NCBI RefSeq assembly: GCF_000717345.1
Contig: NZ_JNZA01000007.1
Location: 155,311-219,310, forward strand
Length of the DNA stretch: 64,000 nt
Source: Streptomyces lydicus
GTDB taxonomy: Bacteria > Actinomycetota > Actinomycetes > Streptomycetales > Streptomycetaceae
Direction: 5' to 3'
Below are positions 63,101 through 64,000 of this stretch, piece after piece; positions within the stretch are counted from its first letter, which is position 1; every line of letters begins with the position of its first letter. Position numbers and translations under genes: made by a program. The notes beneath the pieces were generated by a model. That model ran no database searches, was not told the origin of the DNA, and was given only the letters and a program-made list of their open reading frames with translations.

Positions 63101-64000
63101 CCCACCCCCACCGGCCGCCGCACCGGACAGGCCCCCCATTTCCGCACCGCAGGCCGCAGCCACCCCGCCCACCCTCACCCGAGCGACCCGAAACGCCCCG
63201 CGTCCCAGCCAAAACCACAGGCCACCGAAGACGCCGAAGACTCCCGCGCCGCAACGCACCCACCCCGCCGGTCACCACACTCAACGCCGTCCCGGCCGCT
63301 GCCACCCGAGCGACCCGTAACGCTCCCGCAGACCCGCCAGGACTACAGCCACCGAAGCGGCCAAAGGCTCCCGCGCTGCAACGCAGACACCGGCCGTTCA
63401 CCGCCGCCGGCGCTCGCGTGGTCAGAATCGGCCCGCGGACAGCCGGCCCACGGGCCACCGAGGCGGGCCCAGGCTCCCGCGCCGCCAGCGCTGCCCCGAC
63501 CGCTCCCACCCGAGCGGCCCAGCCCTCCCGCGGAGCCGCCAGGGCTCCAGACGTCCGAGGGCGCCGCGGCCCCCGCGCCCCAACGCGGCCACACCTAGCC
63601 AGCGCCGCCCCGGCCGCCCCCACCCGTAGAGCCCCTTCGATCAGCCAGGCCCACACCCCTCCGAAGGCGCCGAAGACTCCAGCGCCGCAACGGCGCAGCG
63701 CAGCGCCCGGCCCCGGTGACCGCCGCCAGTGCACTGACCGCGGTCACCCCTCTCAGACATGACGGGGCCTGCAGACTTGCGCGCCGGCGCCCGGCCCGAG
63801 ACCCATAGCCCCACCACGCCCGCAAGGCGGTGCAAGCCCCTCACCCGCCCCACGCCCCACGGCTCGCGCCCCAGCCCGCATCGGCCTCACACCGGCGGCG
63901 CAAACCCCGTACGCGACCCGCTCCCACGCTCACCACTACGGCCGCCCACCTCGCCCCCACCCCCGGACTCCCGGCCAACCGCCCCCGCACCCCTCACTCC
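63101..64000. other. Region without convincing gene; degenerate repeat
   Basis: No reading frame has family-like or normal Streptomyces coding character. The plus strand is strongly C-rich over G. From about 63174 to 63700 a degenerate repeat recurs, marked by ACCCGAGCG-like words (63177, 63304, 63508, 63622) and CTCCCGCGCCGCAACG-like words (63241, 63369, 63475, 63571, 63678). Long open frames here are arginine- and glycine-rich by-products of the base skew. Confidence 0.55.

Noticed and set aside
63024..63734. A 236-codon minus-strand frame with repeated RCGAG/FGG words
   Set aside because: The repeats follow from the DNA repeat; no plausible start, and composition is extreme in Arg, Gly and Ala.

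Overview
The window is a chromosomal segment of a Streptomyces (high G+C, codon third positions almost always G or C, GTG and TTG starts, many 4-base ATGA/GTGA overlaps, a WhiB developmental regulator, coenzyme F420 genes and several LytR-CpsA-Psr wall ligases). From memory, the order hut genes, stress sigma factor, purK-purE, LCP cluster, whiB, manB, manA, ahcY resembles the conserved core of the S. coelicolor chromosome, running in the opposite direction. I see no phage, transposase, CRISPR, rRNA or tRNA.

Left part (1-8.2 kb): a divergent partial gene, then the histidine-utilisation operon (hutU, an M20 amidohydrolase, hutF, hutI) behind a promoter that carries a perfect inverted repeat. 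A convergent SigB/SigF-type sigma factor follows, with its partner-switching regulators (a STAS anti-anti-sigma factor and a HATPase anti-sigma kinase). At 8.5-12.7 kb lies the most unusual block: four tightly spaced or overlapping genes for exported proteins. Two end in sortase signals (LPQTG and LAETG) and share a homologous Cys-pair domain; between them are a WxL-associated-like membrane protein and a membrane protein with a neocarzinostatin-like domain.

Middle (12.8-25.5 kb): a POT peptide transporter, an OmpR-type two-component system, a GtrA protein, a membrane-anchored chagasin-like protein, purK-purE, a membrane dipeptidase, a divergent VOC/CGNR pair, a UDP-glucose dehydrogenase interrupted in frame by a short palindromic repeat, an acyl-CoA dehydrogenase and a lower-GC secreted protein that looks acquired.

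Cell-envelope region (25.9-41.7 kb): five LCP-family proteins interspersed with a thioesterase, a VanZ-like protein, a glycosyltransferase, a TIGR03089 protein, a peptidoglycan-recognition amidase, a GDP-mannose-type nucleotidyltransferase and a DNA glycosylase. The set points to wall teichoic acid or glycopolymer ligation plus mannose activation.

Right part (41.7-64 kb): fbiB and fbiA of F420 synthesis, a cysteine-dioxygenase-like cupin, whiB, a giant membrane glycosyltransferase coupled to a DUF5719-type secreted protein, a metallopeptidase-family protein lacking the second motif His, DUF3499, then the mannose block (manB, Trm112-like, SIS isomerase, manA), a cation-diffusion transporter, an orphan fructose PTS permease, ahcY and a hypothetical gene. 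The last 900 bases hold no convincing gene but a degenerate roughly 100-130 bp repeat.

Functionally, manA, manB and the manC-like gene supply GDP-mannose for envelope glycosylation. The LCP proteins, amidase, dipeptidase, giant glycosyltransferase and sortase substrates act at the wall. WhiB and the sigma factor link the region to development and stress. Strong hairpins separate most convergent pairs.
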